64,000 nt of DNA from Solihabitans fulvus (GCF_008386585.1 NZ_VUOB01000047.1:1-64000), one strand, 5' to 3'. Positions 42,283 through 52,302 are shown, counted from the first letter of the stretch. Translations and numbers: made by a program. The notes: generated from the sequence alone by a model not told the origin.

Positions 42283-42897
42283 ATGCTTGGGGCCGTGACC
42301 GCCGATACGGAGGGTGAGACCTACGCTCCGGCCGCCGCGCCCCGACTGGTGTTGGGGGCGGTTGACGAACCGCTCGCGCGGGCGTGGCTCGCCGTCGCCG
42401 AGGGACGAACCGGTGTCAGCGTGCATCGGGGCTCCGTGCTCGACGTGGACGCCGACGCGGTGGTCAGCCCGGCGAACTCGCACGGGTGGATGCGCGGCGG
42501 CATCGACGCGATCTACGCGCAGGCGTTCCCCCAGGTCGAGGAGCGGGTCCGCAGCGCGGTGCTGGCCTATCACGGCGGCGAGCTGCCCGTCGGCGAGGCG
42601 GTGGTGGTGCCGACCGGGTTGGCGCGGCCTGCCCTGCTGATCAGCTCCCCGACGATGCGGCTGCCCGGCGAGCTGCTGCCGGCAGACACCGTGCACCCGT
42701 ACCTGGCGGCGCGGGCCGTGCTGCGGCTGTGGGTGCACGGCAGGCTGGAGGACGGCAGGCCGGTGCGCGAGGTGGTCCGCACGATCGCCATGCCGGGGCT
42801 CGGCACCGGCGTCGGCGGGGTCGCCCCGCAGACCTGCGCGCGGCAGGTCGCCGCCGCGTGGGACGAGGTCTTCAGCTCGCTGACTCACAGCTCTTGA
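42283..42897 (+). CDS. Macro-domain protein (ADP-ribose-binding)
   Basis: 204 residues with a macro fold. The ADP-ribose-binding signature is VVSPANSHGWMRGGIDAIYA near residues 62-81, and the phosphate loop is AMPGLGTGVGGVAPQTCARQ near 170-190. The N-terminal 35 residues lie outside the fold; a GTG at 42295 could be the true start. Members bind or hydrolyse ADP-ribose and its derivatives. It is a single gene divergent from pheA, with no ADP-ribosyltransferase nearby. Confidence 0.88.
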   Translation: MLGAVTADTEGETYAPAAAPRLVLGAVDEPLARAWLAVAEGRTGVSVHRGSVLDVDADAVVSPANSHGWMRGGIDAIYAQAFPQVEERVRSAVLAYHGGELPVGEAVVVPTGLARPALLISSPTMRLPGELLPADTVHPYLAARAVLRLWVHGRLEDGRPVREVVRTIAMPGLGTGVGGVAPQTCARQVAAAWDEVFSSLTHSS

Positions 42898-43197
42898 CCC
42901 ACAGCTCTTCACTAGTGGCTCGTGACCCGCGCCTCCTGGAGCACGGCTCCGGCCCACCGGCTCCGGCTTGCGACCCGCCGTTCCACCGAGCTGTGCACAA
43001 CCTGTGGACAACTCTGTGGGTAACTGGCGGGTGGCTGTGTATCGCCGGCGCGGCTGCGAGGTCTGCGCGGCCGCGGGCTGGGGATGCGTCGATCCCCACG
43101 CGTTGCACGACTATGGCAACCCCCACAGATCGGTGACCGAGGCGTCGAACGGACGTACCTTTCCCCGGTGCGACTCATCGGCGAGGAGTGCTAGCGG
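42898..43197. other. Intergenic region with DnaA-box-like cluster upstream of coaA
   Basis: 300 bases without a gene. CACAGCTCTTGACC and CACAGCTCTTCAC repeats lie at the left. Three TGTGnnnAA words occur at 11-12 base spacing: TGTGCACAA (42992-43000), TGTGGACAA (43003-43011, the exact complement of the actinobacterial DnaA box TTGTCCACA) and TGTGGGTAA (43015-43023). The coaA promoter should lie in the right half; none is clear. Confidence 0.5.
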
Positions 43198-44124
43198 ATG
43201 TCACGCGTCCGCGACCTGACGCCCTACGTGGAACTCAAGCGGGAGCAGTGGCGGGAGCTACGGCAGTCCACCCCGCTGACGCTCACCGACACCGACCTGC
43301 GGCGGCTGCGCGGGCTCGGCGAGCCGATCTCGCTCGACGAGGTCGCCGACATCTACCTGCCGCTGTCCAGGCTGATCAACCTCCAGGTGCAGGCGAGACT
43401 GGGGCTGCACCAGGCCACGGCGACGTTCCTCGGCGACCGGGCCGAGAAGGTGCCGTTCGTGATCGGCATCGCCGGCAGCGTCGCGGTCGGCAAGTCCACC
43501 ACCGCGCGGGTGCTGCGCGAACTGCTCGCGCAGTGGCCGGACCACCTGAGGGTCGACCTGATCACCACCGACGGCTTCCTGCTGCCGACCGCCGAACTGG
43601 TCCGCAGGAACATCCTGCACCGCAAGGGTTTCCCGGAGAGTTACGACCGGCGCGCGCTGGTCCGGTTCCTCGCCGAGGTGAAGGCCGGGGCCGCCGAGGT
43701 CCGCGCGCCCGTGTACTCGCACCTGCGCTACGACATCGTGCCCGGCCAGGAGCAGGTGGTGCGCCGCCCGGACATCCTGATCGTCGAGGGCCTCAACGTG
43801 CTGCAACCCGGCCCCCGGCTCGCGGTGTCGGACCTGTTCGACTTCTCCATCTACGTCGACGCGCACACCGAGCACATCGAGCACTGGTACGTGGAGCGGT
43901 TCCTCGCGTTGCGCGACACGGTGTTCACCAACCCTGACTCGTTCTTCCACTCCGACGCGACGCTGAGCGACGCCGACGCGCGGCGCGAGGCGAGCAGGCG
44001 CTGGCGGGAGATCAACGAGCCGAACCTGGTGGAGAACATCAGGCCGACCAGGGCGCGGGCCACGCTGGTGCTGCGCAAGGGCGCGGACCACATGATCACC
44101 AGGGCGCGGCTGCGCAAGCTCTAG
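43198..44124 (+). CDS. coaA: Type I pantothenate kinase
   Basis: First committed enzyme of coenzyme A synthesis, 308 residues, full length. The P-loop GIAGSVAVGKSTTARVL lies near residues 91-107. Then come LITTDGFLLP, RRNILHRKGFPESYD (pantothenate and CoA contacts) and IVEGLNVLQPG. The C-terminus WREINEPNLVENIRPTRARA matches the family. The enzyme is cytoplasmic and usually CoA-inhibited. It is a single gene; the response regulator follows after 64 bases. Confidence 0.97.
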   Translation: MSRVRDLTPYVELKREQWRELRQSTPLTLTDTDLRRLRGLGEPISLDEVADIYLPLSRLINLQVQARLGLHQATATFLGDRAEKVPFVIGIAGSVAVGKSTTARVLRELLAQWPDHLRVDLITTDGFLLPTAELVRRNILHRKGFPESYDRRALVRFLAEVKAGAAEVRAPVYSHLRYDIVPGQEQVVRRPDILIVEGLNVLQPGPRLAVSDLFDFSIYVDAHTEHIEHWYVERFLALRDTVFTNPDSFFHSDATLSDADARREASRRWREINEPNLVENIRPTRARATLVLRKGADHMITRARLRKL

Positions 44125-44188
44125 TTGTGATTGTCCCGGCGCGATTCCGGACACCGCGCGGGCGTGTGCTGGCCGTACCGTTGGGGAC

Positions 44189-44818
44189 GTGCCGATCAGG
44201 GTGTTGCTCGTCGACGATCACGAGGTGGTCCGCAGGGGCGTGCGCGACCTGCTGGACGGCGAGGACGACATCGAGGTCGTCGCCGAGGCCGGCAGCGTGG
44301 CCGAGGCGCTGGTGCTGGCGGCGGCGGGCCGGCCGGAGATCGCGGTCGTGGACGTGCGGCTGCCCGACGGGGACGGCGTGACGCTGTGCCGCGAGCTGCG
44401 CGCGTCGGCGGACGGCCCGAGGTGCCTGGTGCTGACCGCGTTCGACGACGAGCAGGCGCTGATCGGCGCGATCATGGCCGGGGCGTCGGGCTACCTGCTC
44501 AAACAGGTGCGTGGGCAGGATCTGGTGACGGCCGTGCGCGAGGTCGCCGCAGGCCGGTCGCTGCTGGATCCGGTCACCACGGCCAGGGTGCTGGAGCGGA
44601 TGCGCCGGCCCGCGCAGGAGGACGAGCTGTCCAGGCTCACCGAGCAGGAGCGGAAGGTGCTGGCGCTGATCGGCGAGGGGCTGAGCAACCGGCAGATCGC
44701 GGAACGGCTGTTCCTGGCGGAGAAGACGGTGAAGAACTACGTGACGTCGGTGCTGGCCAAGCTCGGCATGGTGCGCCGGACGCAGGCGGCGGCCTGGGTG
44801 GCCCGGCGCGCGCGGTAG
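44189..44818 (+). CDS. NarL/LuxR-type response regulator, DevR/DosR-like
   Basis: 209 residues. The receiver domain starts IRVLLVDDHEVVRRGVRDLL, and the phospho-acceptor Asp55 lies in VVDVRLPDG. The LuxR-type helix-turn-helix reads LTEQERKVLALIGEGLSNRQ then AEKTVKNYVTSVLAKLGMVR and RRTQAAAW, very close to the DNA-binding end of mycobacterial DevR (DosR). It converges on a GAF histidine kinase gene that ends the cyd operon. A DosR-type palindrome lies upstream of cydA, so control of the terminal oxidase by this pair is likely. The last nine codons belong to a 70-bp tandem repeat. Confidence 0.9.
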   Translation: MPIRVLLVDDHEVVRRGVRDLLDGEDDIEVVAEAGSVAEALVLAAAGRPEIAVVDVRLPDGDGVTLCRELRASADGPRCLVLTAFDDEQALIGAIMAGASGYLLKQVRGQDLVTAVREVAAGRSLLDPVTTARVLERMRRPAQEDELSRLTEQERKVLALIGEGLSNRQIAERLFLAEKTVKNYVTSVLAKLGMVRRTQAAAWVARRAR

Positions 44819-44960
44819 GTGCGGTAGGTGCGGTCACACCCGGCGCACGATGCGAATACACGCATGGGTGGCCCGGCGCACGCGGTAGGTGCGGTAGGTA
44901 CGGCCACACCCGGCGCACGATGCGAATACACGCATGGGTGGCCCGGCGCGCGCAGTAGGT
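44796..44960. repeat. 70-bp tandem repeat, about 2.4 copies, starting inside the regulator gene
   Basis: Copies at 44796-44865 and 44866-44935 differ at few positions, and a partial third runs to about 44960. Each unit begins with the regulator's last codons (GGGTGGCCCGGCGC...CGGTAG) and ends with an ATGCG/CGCAT inverted repeat. The duplication starts in the coding end, so the stop codon and a possible hairpin are copied each time. Confidence 0.85.
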
Positions 44961-45022
44961 CGCGCGGTAGGAGCGGTAGGAGCGGTCACCGGCGACCGGC
45001 GCAGATCGACATTCGGGTCGGC

Positions 45023-45117
45023 CGGTTGTCCACAGGCGGCTGGTGTTCCTGGCCGCCGCTGTCGACCGTCGATACGCTGGCCAAGGGCAGGCCCCCAGGG
45101 CGGGTGGGGTTTGACCG
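45023..45117 (+). repeat. Dispersed ~95-bp element, copy B, with DnaA box
   Basis: Homologous to 35345-35440. It begins with GGTTGTCCACAGG (TTGTCCACA at 45026-45034 is an exact actinobacterial DnaA box) and contains GATACGCTGGCCAAGGGCAG and CCCCCAGGGCGGGTGGGG. It lies between the convergent regulator and kinase genes. The 359-base gap 44819-45177 holds this, the tandem repeat above and short GGGCTTGACCGGTGGG repeats near 45105-45140, and no gene. Confidence 0.65.
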
Positions 45118-45177
45118 GTGGGGCTTGACCGGTGGGTTTCACGGCGGGTGGGGCTTGGCAGGCGGTGACCGCGTGCC

Positions 45178-46320
<1,143 letters not shown>

Positions 46321-46349
46321 GATTTCCACGCTAGGCCGCCGTCGCTCTA

Positions 46350-49300
46350 CTAGACCCGTGCGCCGTGCGCGAGCAGGACTCGGCCGTCCGTGACCTCCAC
46401 CACGAGGTCGGTGTCGGCGACCTCGTCGGGCCGGTGGGTGATGTGCACGACGGTGCGGCCGGCCAGCTCGGTGCGCAGCCGCGCCAGCAGGGCTCGCGCG
46501 GTCGGCTCGTCGAGGTGCGCGGTCGGCTCGTCGAGCAGCACGAGGTCCGCGTCGGACAGCAGCGCCCTGGCCAGCGCGAGCCGCTGCGCCTCTCCCCCGG
46601 ACAGCGCCGCGCCGCCGGTGCCGACGAGCGTGTCGAGGCGGTCCGTCCAGGCGGGCAGGCCAGCGAGGCGGAGCACCTCGCGCAGCCGGTCGTCGTCGGC
46701 GTGCGGGTCGCCGAGGCGGAGGTTCTCCCGGACGGTGGTGGACACGAGCTGCGGTTCCTGCGGGCACCAGGCGACGGAATCGGGCAGCGCGACCCTGCCG
46801 GTCTCCGGCGGCAGGAAACCGAGCAGCAGCGCGAACAGGGTGGACTTGCCGGCCCCGGACGGGCCGACCACGGCGACCGTCGAGCCGCGGGGCAGGTCGA
46901 GGCTGACGTCGCGCAGCGCGGGCTCGGCCGCGCCCGGCCAGCGGACGTCCGCGCCGGACACCCGCACGGTGTCATGGAGGGTCCCTTCCTGACGTTGGGT
47001 GTCTGGAAGGGATCGACCTGTGCCGGCGGCGAGGAGGGCGGTGAGGCGGTGGTGGGCGGCGGTGAGGGTTTCGCGGTGTTGGGCGGCGGGGGCTAGCGCG
47101 GCCATCGCCTCGGCCAGCGCGAGCGGCACCAGGCCGAGCAGCGGCGCGAGGACGGGGTCCAGCCTGCCGGTGTGCACGGCGACGGCGGCGAGCGCCGCGC
47201 AGGCCAGCGCGGCGAGGCCGGTGGCGGCGGTGACCACGGCGGTGGCCGCGCCTGCGCCGAACGCCTGCCGCCTGGCCTGCCGGGCCAGCTCGGCGTCCTC
47301 GGCGGCCAGCGCGGCGCGGCGGCGGGTGTGCGCGCCGGTCGCGATCAGGTCGGGCGCGGCGTCGAGCAGGCCGAGCACGTCGGCGGCGACCCGGCGACGG
47401 CCCGCCGACAGCGCCGTGCTGGCCCGCCGTTCGACCGCGACCGCGACGGCCGGCGCGGCCACCCCGGCGACCAGCAGCGCAACGGCGAGCGCCAGGCCGG
47501 CCGTCGGCAGCACGAGAGTGTGCAGCAGCACCGCGGCAACGCCGACCCCGGCGGCGGCCAGCGGCGGCAACAGCACTCTCGGCACGAGGTCGCGCACCGT
47601 GTCGGTGTCGTCGACCAGCCGTTGCAGGCCGTCGGCGCGGCGCAGGCCGAGGGTGCGGGCCGGGCCGAGCCGGACCAGCGCCGCCCACAGCCGCACCCGC
47701 AGCGACCCGGCCAGCCGGAACGCGGCGTCGTGCGAGACGAGCCGTTCGACGTACCGCAGCGCGCCCCTAGCCAGGCCGAAGGTCCGCACGCCGACCACGG
47801 CGACGGACAGCATCAGGATCGGCGGATGTTGGGACGCCCTGGCGATCAGCCACGCGGCGGTCGCGGTCAGCCCGACGCCGCAGCCGAGCGCCGCGGCCCC
47901 GAGCAGCGCGGCGGCCACCGAGCGCCAGGTGAGCAGGGCGCGCAGCGGCGGCGCTGGCACGGCCGGCACGGTCTCCGCCGTCGACGGCCGGATCGCCTGC
48001 GCGGCAACGGGTTCCTCGGTGCCGGCGGCCCGGTGCGTGGCGAGGACGACCGCGACACCAGCGTCGGCGGCGCGGCGCACGGCGGCGAACACCTGCGCCG
48101 AGGTGGCCGGGTCGAGGTGCGCGGTCGGCTCGTCGAGCAGCAGCACCCCAGCGCCGCGGTGGACCCGCAGCAGGGCTCTGGCCACGGCCACCCGCTGCCG
48201 CTCCCCGGTGGACAGCTGGGCGATCGGCCGGTCGAGCAGGTGCCCGGCGACCGCGTCGGCCGCGACGAGCGCGAGTTCGGCGTCGGTCGGCGCGCCGCCG
48301 GGTTGGTCGGCCACCGCGAGTTCGAGTTCCTCGCGCACGGTCGCCGCGCCGAACGCGGGCCGCTGCGGCACCCAGGCGACCTGTCGACGCCACTCTGAAC
48401 TATCCATAGTGGACAGTTCGACGCCGTCGATGGTCACCCGGCCCACGTCGCCCGCGAGGAAACCCAGCAGCACGGCCATGGTCGTCGACTTGCCCGACGC
48501 GCTCGGCGAGTCGAGGCGGACGATCTCGCCGGGCCGGGCCGTGAAGGACAGCCCGTCCGGGGCGAGGCCGCCGCGCCTGCGCACGCCGAGCCCGGTGACG
48601 CGAAGCTGGCGCCGAAGGCGGTCCACGCGCACCCCTGAACGGGAACCTCCTTCGGCACCAACGATTTCCGCGACCCTGCGGACCGCCTCGACGCCGTCCT
48701 CGCTGGCGTGGTGCGCCGCGCCCGCCGCGCGCAGCGGCAGGTAGCACTCCGGCGCGAGGATCAGCACGACCAGTCCGGTCATCAGCCCGAGTTCGCCGGA
48801 CACCAGGCGCAGCCCGATGCCGACGGCGATCAGCGCGACGGACAGCGTCGCGGTGAGTTCGAGCACCAGCGCGGACAGGAACGCCACCCGCAGCGTGCCC
48901 ATGGTGGCCCTGCGGTGCCGTTCGCCGACCCGCCGCACCGCCTCGGCCTGCGCGCCGGCCCGCCGGAACGCGGTGAGCACCGGCAGCGCGCGGACCAGTT
49001 CGAGCAGGTACCCGGACAGCCGCGCGGTCGCGTCGGCGGCGCGCGCGGCGCGGTGCTCGGTGAAGCGGCCGATCAGGATCGCGAAGACCGGGATCAGCGG
49101 CAGCGTCACGACGACCAGCACGGCCGAGGTCCAGTCCGTGCACAGGATCCAGACGCCGATCAGCGGGGCGGTGACGGCGGCGGTGACCAGCGCGGGCAGG
49201 TACCTGGTGAAGTAGGCGTCGAGACTGTCGAGTCCCTTGGTGGCCAACACGGTCAGCTCGGCGGGGCCGCGAGCGGCGATCCACTCCGGGCCGCGCCGCA

Positions 49301-49682
49301 GCGCCGCGTCGAGCATGGCCGCGCGCAGCTCCTCCTTGGCGCCCGCGGCGGCCCGCGCGGACACCGACTCGGCCGCCCAGCCAAGGACCGAGCGGGCGAC
49401 GACGGCGCCGGCCAGCAGCAGCAACCCGCCGCGCAGGTCGGACAGCGGCGGCGCGGTCGTGACGATCCTGGCCAGCACCGACGCGAGCGCGAGCGCCTGC
49501 GCGACCAGGGCGACCGCGTTGAGGGCCGCGAGCACCGCGCCGAGGACCAGCGCTCGGCGCGCCGAAGGGGACAGTTCCGGAAGCGCGCCGAGCGGGCCTC
49601 TCCCCGACCGGCGGTTGGCGGAAGGGTGGCCGGGGAGGTCTTGGGTGCTCGCCGTCGTCGGCGAGTCCTGGCTGACGGTCAT
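46350..49682 (-). CDS. cydDC: Fused CydD-CydC ABC exporter needed for cytochrome bd assembly
   Basis: 1110 residues, two complete half-transporters in one chain, as in Streptomyces. The CydD half has six helices and an ATPase with Walker A SASGKSTTM near residue 395 and signature LSTGERQRVAVARALL. The CydC half has its own membrane domain and an ATPase with Walker A GPSGAGKSTLFALLL near residue 945 and signature LSGGEAQRLALARALL. In the CydD Walker A the usual G-x-x-G is S-x-S-G. CydDC exports thiols (cysteine, glutathione in E. coli) that keep the periplasm suited to haem insertion. The C-half linker near residues 890-904 is encoded by a dispersed palindrome. cydB lies 7 bases upstream. Confidence 0.95.
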   Translation of the reverse strand: MTVSQDSPTTASTQDLPGHPSANRRSGRGPLGALPELSPSARRALVLGAVLAALNAVALVAQALALASVLARIVTTAPPLSDLRGGLLLLAGAVVARSVLGWAAESVSARAAAGAKEELRAAMLDAALRRGPEWIAARGPAELTVLATKGLDSLDAYFTRYLPALVTAAVTAPLIGVWILCTDWTSAVLVVVTLPLIPVFAILIGRFTEHRAARAADATARLSGYLLELVRALPVLTAFRRAGAQAEAVRRVGERHRRATMGTLRVAFLSALVLELTATLSVALIAVGIGLRLVSGELGLMTGLVVLILAPECYLPLRAAGAAHHASEDGVEAVRRVAEIVGAEGGSRSGVRVDRLRRQLRVTGLGVRRRGGLAPDGLSFTARPGEIVRLDSPSASGKSTTMAVLLGFLAGDVGRVTIDGVELSTMDSSEWRRQVAWVPQRPAFGAATVREELELAVADQPGGAPTDAELALVAADAVAGHLLDRPIAQLSTGERQRVAVARALLRVHRGAGVLLLDEPTAHLDPATSAQVFAAVRRAADAGVAVVLATHRAAGTEEPVAAQAIRPSTAETVPAVPAPPLRALLTWRSVAAALLGAAALGCGVGLTATAAWLIARASQHPPILMLSVAVVGVRTFGLARGALRYVERLVSHDAAFRLAGSLRVRLWAALVRLGPARTLGLRRADGLQRLVDDTDTVRDLVPRVLLPPLAAAGVGVAAVLLHTLVLPTAGLALAVALLVAGVAAPAVAVAVERRASTALSAGRRRVAADVLGLLDAAPDLIATGAHTRRRAALAAEDAELARQARRQAFGAGAATAVVTAATGLAALACAALAAVAVHTGRLDPVLAPLLGLVPLALAEAMAALAPAAQHRETLTAAHHRLTALLAAGTGRSLPDTQRQEGTLHDTVRVSGADVRWPGAAEPALRDVSLDLPRGSTVAVVGPSGAGKSTLFALLLGFLPPETGRVALPDSVAWCPQEPQLVSTTVRENLRLGDPHADDDRLREVLRLAGLPAWTDRLDTLVGTGGAALSGGEAQRLALARALLSDADLVLLDEPTAHLDEPTARALLARLRTELAGRTVVHITHRPDEVADTDLVVEVTDGRVLLAHGARV
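46971..47012. repeat. Dispersed palindrome copy inside the cydDC coding sequence
   Basis: The reverse complement reads TCCCTTCCAGACACCCAACG then TCAGGAAGGGACCCTCCATG. It matches the terminator palindrome at 23968-24014 through the shared loop GACACCCAACGTC and both arms (AGGGACCC and TTCATGAC-like flank). It stays in frame and encodes a linker (SLPDTQRQEGTLHDTV) between the CydC membrane and ATPase domains. Confidence 0.75.
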
Positions 49683-49689
49683 GGCCGGG

Positions 49690-50700
49690 CTACTTCGGCA
49701 CGTGCACTGCGGGGATGTGCCTGGTGCCGATCCGCTTGCGGAACACCCAGTACGTCCAGCCCTGGTAGACCAGCACGGCCGGGGTGCCGAACGCGGCGAC
49801 CCAGGTCATCACGGTCAGCGTGTAGGAGCTGGACGCGGTGGCCGCGACGGTCAGCGAGTTCGCCGGGTCGAGCGTGGACGGCAGCACGTTCGGGTACAGC
49901 GCGCCGAACAACGTCACCACGGTGCCGACCACGGCGACGCCGAGCAGCGCGAACGCCTGCCCCTCCCGCCCCTTGGCCAGCCGCAGCAGCGCGCCGACGG
50001 CGGCGACCAGAACGACCGCGACGGACACCCAGGTCCAGCCAGCGCCCTCGCGCAGCTGCACCAGCAGGAGCAGGCCGACCAGCGGCAGCAGCGCAACGGG
50101 CGCGATGCGCAGCGCGAGCCTGCGGGCCCGGTCGCTGATCTCGCCCTCGGTCTTGAGGGTGAGGAACACCGCGCCGTGCACGAGCGCGTAGCCGGCGACC
50201 GCGAGCGCGCCGAGCAGCGTCTCCCAGCGGATCACCGCCAGCGGCGAGCCGACCCGGTCGCCGTGCTCGTTGAGCGGCAGGCCGAGCACGGTGGTGGACA
50301 GCACGAGGCCGATGCCGAGCGACGCGATCCAGGAGCCCGCGACGATCACCCTGTCCCAGTTGCGCCGCCAGCGTTCCGTGTCGACCTTGCCCCGGTATTC
50401 GAAGGCGACGCCCCGGCCGATCAGCGCGACCAGGAACAGCGTCAGCGGCAGGTAGGCGGCGCTGAACAGCGCGGCGTACCAGCCGGGGAACGCGGCGAAG
50501 GTCGCCCCGCCGGCCACCAGCAGCCACACCTCGTTGCCGTCCCACACCGGGCCGATGGTGTTCACCATGACCCGGCGCTCGGTGTTGTCGCGGCCGAGGA
50601 CGGGCAGCAGCATGCCGACGCCGAAGTCGAAGCCCTCGAGGAAGAGGTAGCCCAGCCACAGCAGCGCGATCACACAGAACCAGAAGATCGGGAGACTCAT
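49690..50700 (-). CDS. cydB: Cytochrome bd ubiquinol/menaquinol oxidase subunit II
   Basis: 336 residues with eight to nine transmembrane helices. It begins MSLPIFWFCVIALLWLGYLF and then LEGFDFGVGMLLPVLGRDNT with the conserved acidic residue. NTIGPVWDGNEVWLLVAGG carries the family signature. It pairs with CydA to form the high-affinity, non-pumping terminal oxidase used at low oxygen. The ATG at 50700 lies 11 bases after the cydA stop. Confidence 0.97.
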   Translation of the reverse strand: MSLPIFWFCVIALLWLGYLFLEGFDFGVGMLLPVLGRDNTERRVMVNTIGPVWDGNEVWLLVAGGATFAAFPGWYAALFSAAYLPLTLFLVALIGRGVAFEYRGKVDTERWRRNWDRVIVAGSWIASLGIGLVLSTTVLGLPLNEHGDRVGSPLAVIRWETLLGALAVAGYALVHGAVFLTLKTEGEISDRARRLALRIAPVALLPLVGLLLLVQLREGAGWTWVSVAVVLVAAVGALLRLAKGREGQAFALLGVAVVGTVVTLFGALYPNVLPSTLDPANSLTVAATASSSYTLTVMTWVAAFGTPAVLVYQGWTYWVFRKRIGTRHIPAVHVPK

Positions 50701-50711
50701 GATCCACTCCG

Positions 50712-52253
50712 TCAGTACGCGAACGCGAGCACGTCGTCGGATTTCGCCGAACCGCCACCGGATCCGGATCCGTCATCGGGGCCGTCGTCGGAGTCGCCTT
50801 CTGGGGGAACAGGTGGCATCACCCCGGCTATCCCGGCCCGCACGTAGCGGCGGATCAGGAAGACCTCGACGACGGCGAGCCCGCCGTAGAGCAGGGTCAG
50901 CGCGATCAGCGAGGTCAGCACCTCGCCGACGGTGACCCCGGCGGACACGGCCTGCGCGGTGTACATCCACACGCCGTCCACGCCGGACGGGTTGGGCACC
51001 ACCACGAAGGGCTGCCGGCCCATCTCGGTGAAGATCCAGCCGAAGCTGTTGGCCAGGAACGGGGTCGCGATGCTGAGCAGGGCGAGCCGGCCGAACCACT
51101 TGGTGCGCGGCACCCGGCCCCGGCGGGTCAGCCAGAGCGCGAGGACGCCGACCCCGGCGGCGATCGCGCCGAAGCCGATCATCAGCCGGAAACCCCAGTA
51201 GGTGACCGGCAGCGTCGGCACGTAGTCGATCGGCTTGCCGGACAGCTCGCCGAGCCGCTCGTCGACCGGGTAGTTGGCGCCGTACTTGGCCTGGTACTCG
51301 GGCACCAGGTCCTGCACGCCCTTGACCTCGCTGGAGAAGTTGTTGTGCGCCAGGAAGGACAGCAGCGCGGGCAGGGTGAGGCTCTTGACGTTCTCGCAGT
51401 CGGGCCGCGCCACGTCGCCGTAGGCGAACACGGAGAAGCCCGCCGGCTTCTCGCTGTGGCACAGCGCTTCCGCGGCCGCCATCTTCATCGGCTGCTGCTC
51501 GAACATCAGCTTGCCCTGGAAGTCGCCGCTGATCGCCACGGCCGCGAACGCGACCACACCCACCCAGGTGCCCAGCCGCAGCGAGCTGTGCCAGACCTTC
51601 CTGTCCGGGTCGTCGGCGGCCGACTCGCGGTGCTTGCGCCACAGGTGCCACGCCGAGATGCCGACCAGGAACGTCGCGGCGACGGCGAACGCGCCTGCGA
51701 TGGTGTGCGGGAACGCCGCCAACACGGTGTTGTTGCCGAGCACCGCCCAGATCGAGGTGAGCCGGGGCCTGCCATCGGTGAACACGATGCCGACGGGGTG
51801 CTGCATCCACGAGTTGGCGGCCAGGATGAAGTACGCCGAGGCCATCGTCGCCAGCGAGAACGCCCACGCGCAGGCCAGGTGCGCCCGCTTGGACAGCCGG
51901 TCCCAGCCGAAGATCCACAGGCCGAGGAAGGTCGACTCGACGAAGAACGCGACCAGGCCCTCCATCGCCAGCGGCGCGCCGAACACGTCCCCGACGAAGC
52001 GCGAGTAGGAGCTCCACGCCATGCCGAACTGGAACTCCTGCACGATGCCGGTGACGACACCCATCGCGAAGTTGATCAGCAGCAGCTTGCCCCAGAACTT
52101 GGTCATCTTCAGGTATCTGGGGTCGCTGGTGCGCACCCACGCGGTCTGCATGCCGGCGACCAGCAGCGAGAGGCCGATGGTGAGCGGCACCATCAGGAAG
52201 TGATAGACGGTCGTGATACCGAACTGCCACCTGGCGACATCGAGCACGTGCAC
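50712..52253 (-). CDS. cydA: Cytochrome bd oxidase subunit I
   Basis: 513 residues from the GTG at 52253 (VHVLDVARWQFGITTVYHF); starts at 52247, 52265 and 52292 are also possible. Haem-ligand His near residue 19 lies in TTVYHFLMVPLT. The short Q-loop of the actinobacterial/Firmicutes type is followed by the quinol signature GRQPFVVVP. His and Met ligands of b558 lie in LFIG-type helix 5 and the MKMAAAEAL region. The C-terminus is a disordered Gly/Asp/Ser tail after MPPVPPEG. First gene of the cydA-cydB-cydDC-kinase operon. Confidence 0.97.
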   Translation of the reverse strand: MHVLDVARWQFGITTVYHFLMVPLTIGLSLLVAGMQTAWVRTSDPRYLKMTKFWGKLLLINFAMGVVTGIVQEFQFGMAWSSYSRFVGDVFGAPLAMEGLVAFFVESTFLGLWIFGWDRLSKRAHLACAWAFSLATMASAYFILAANSWMQHPVGIVFTDGRPRLTSIWAVLGNNTVLAAFPHTIAGAFAVAATFLVGISAWHLWRKHRESAADDPDRKVWHSSLRLGTWVGVVAFAAVAISGDFQGKLMFEQQPMKMAAAEALCHSEKPAGFSVFAYGDVARPDCENVKSLTLPALLSFLAHNNFSSEVKGVQDLVPEYQAKYGANYPVDERLGELSGKPIDYVPTLPVTYWGFRLMIGFGAIAAGVGVLALWLTRRGRVPRTKWFGRLALLSIATPFLANSFGWIFTEMGRQPFVVVPNPSGVDGVWMYTAQAVSAGVTVGEVLTSLIALTLLYGGLAVVEVFLIRRYVRAGIAGVMPPVPPEGDSDDGPDDGSGSGGGSAKSDDVLAFAY

Positions 52254-52302
52254 GTCCGCGCCCACCCTCCGGCTGCGTTGTCCTTCGACCACCGGGTTCG
52301 GC

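Noticed and set aside
42283..42897. Toxin-antitoxin or ADP-ribosylation defence pair around the macro-domain gene
   Set aside because: No ADP-ribosyltransferase (DarT-like or other) lies beside it; its neighbours are pheA and coaA.
44796..44960. Possible CRISPR array
   Set aside because: The unit is 70 bases with near-identical whole copies and no distinct spacers. It starts inside a gene, and no cas genes are near.
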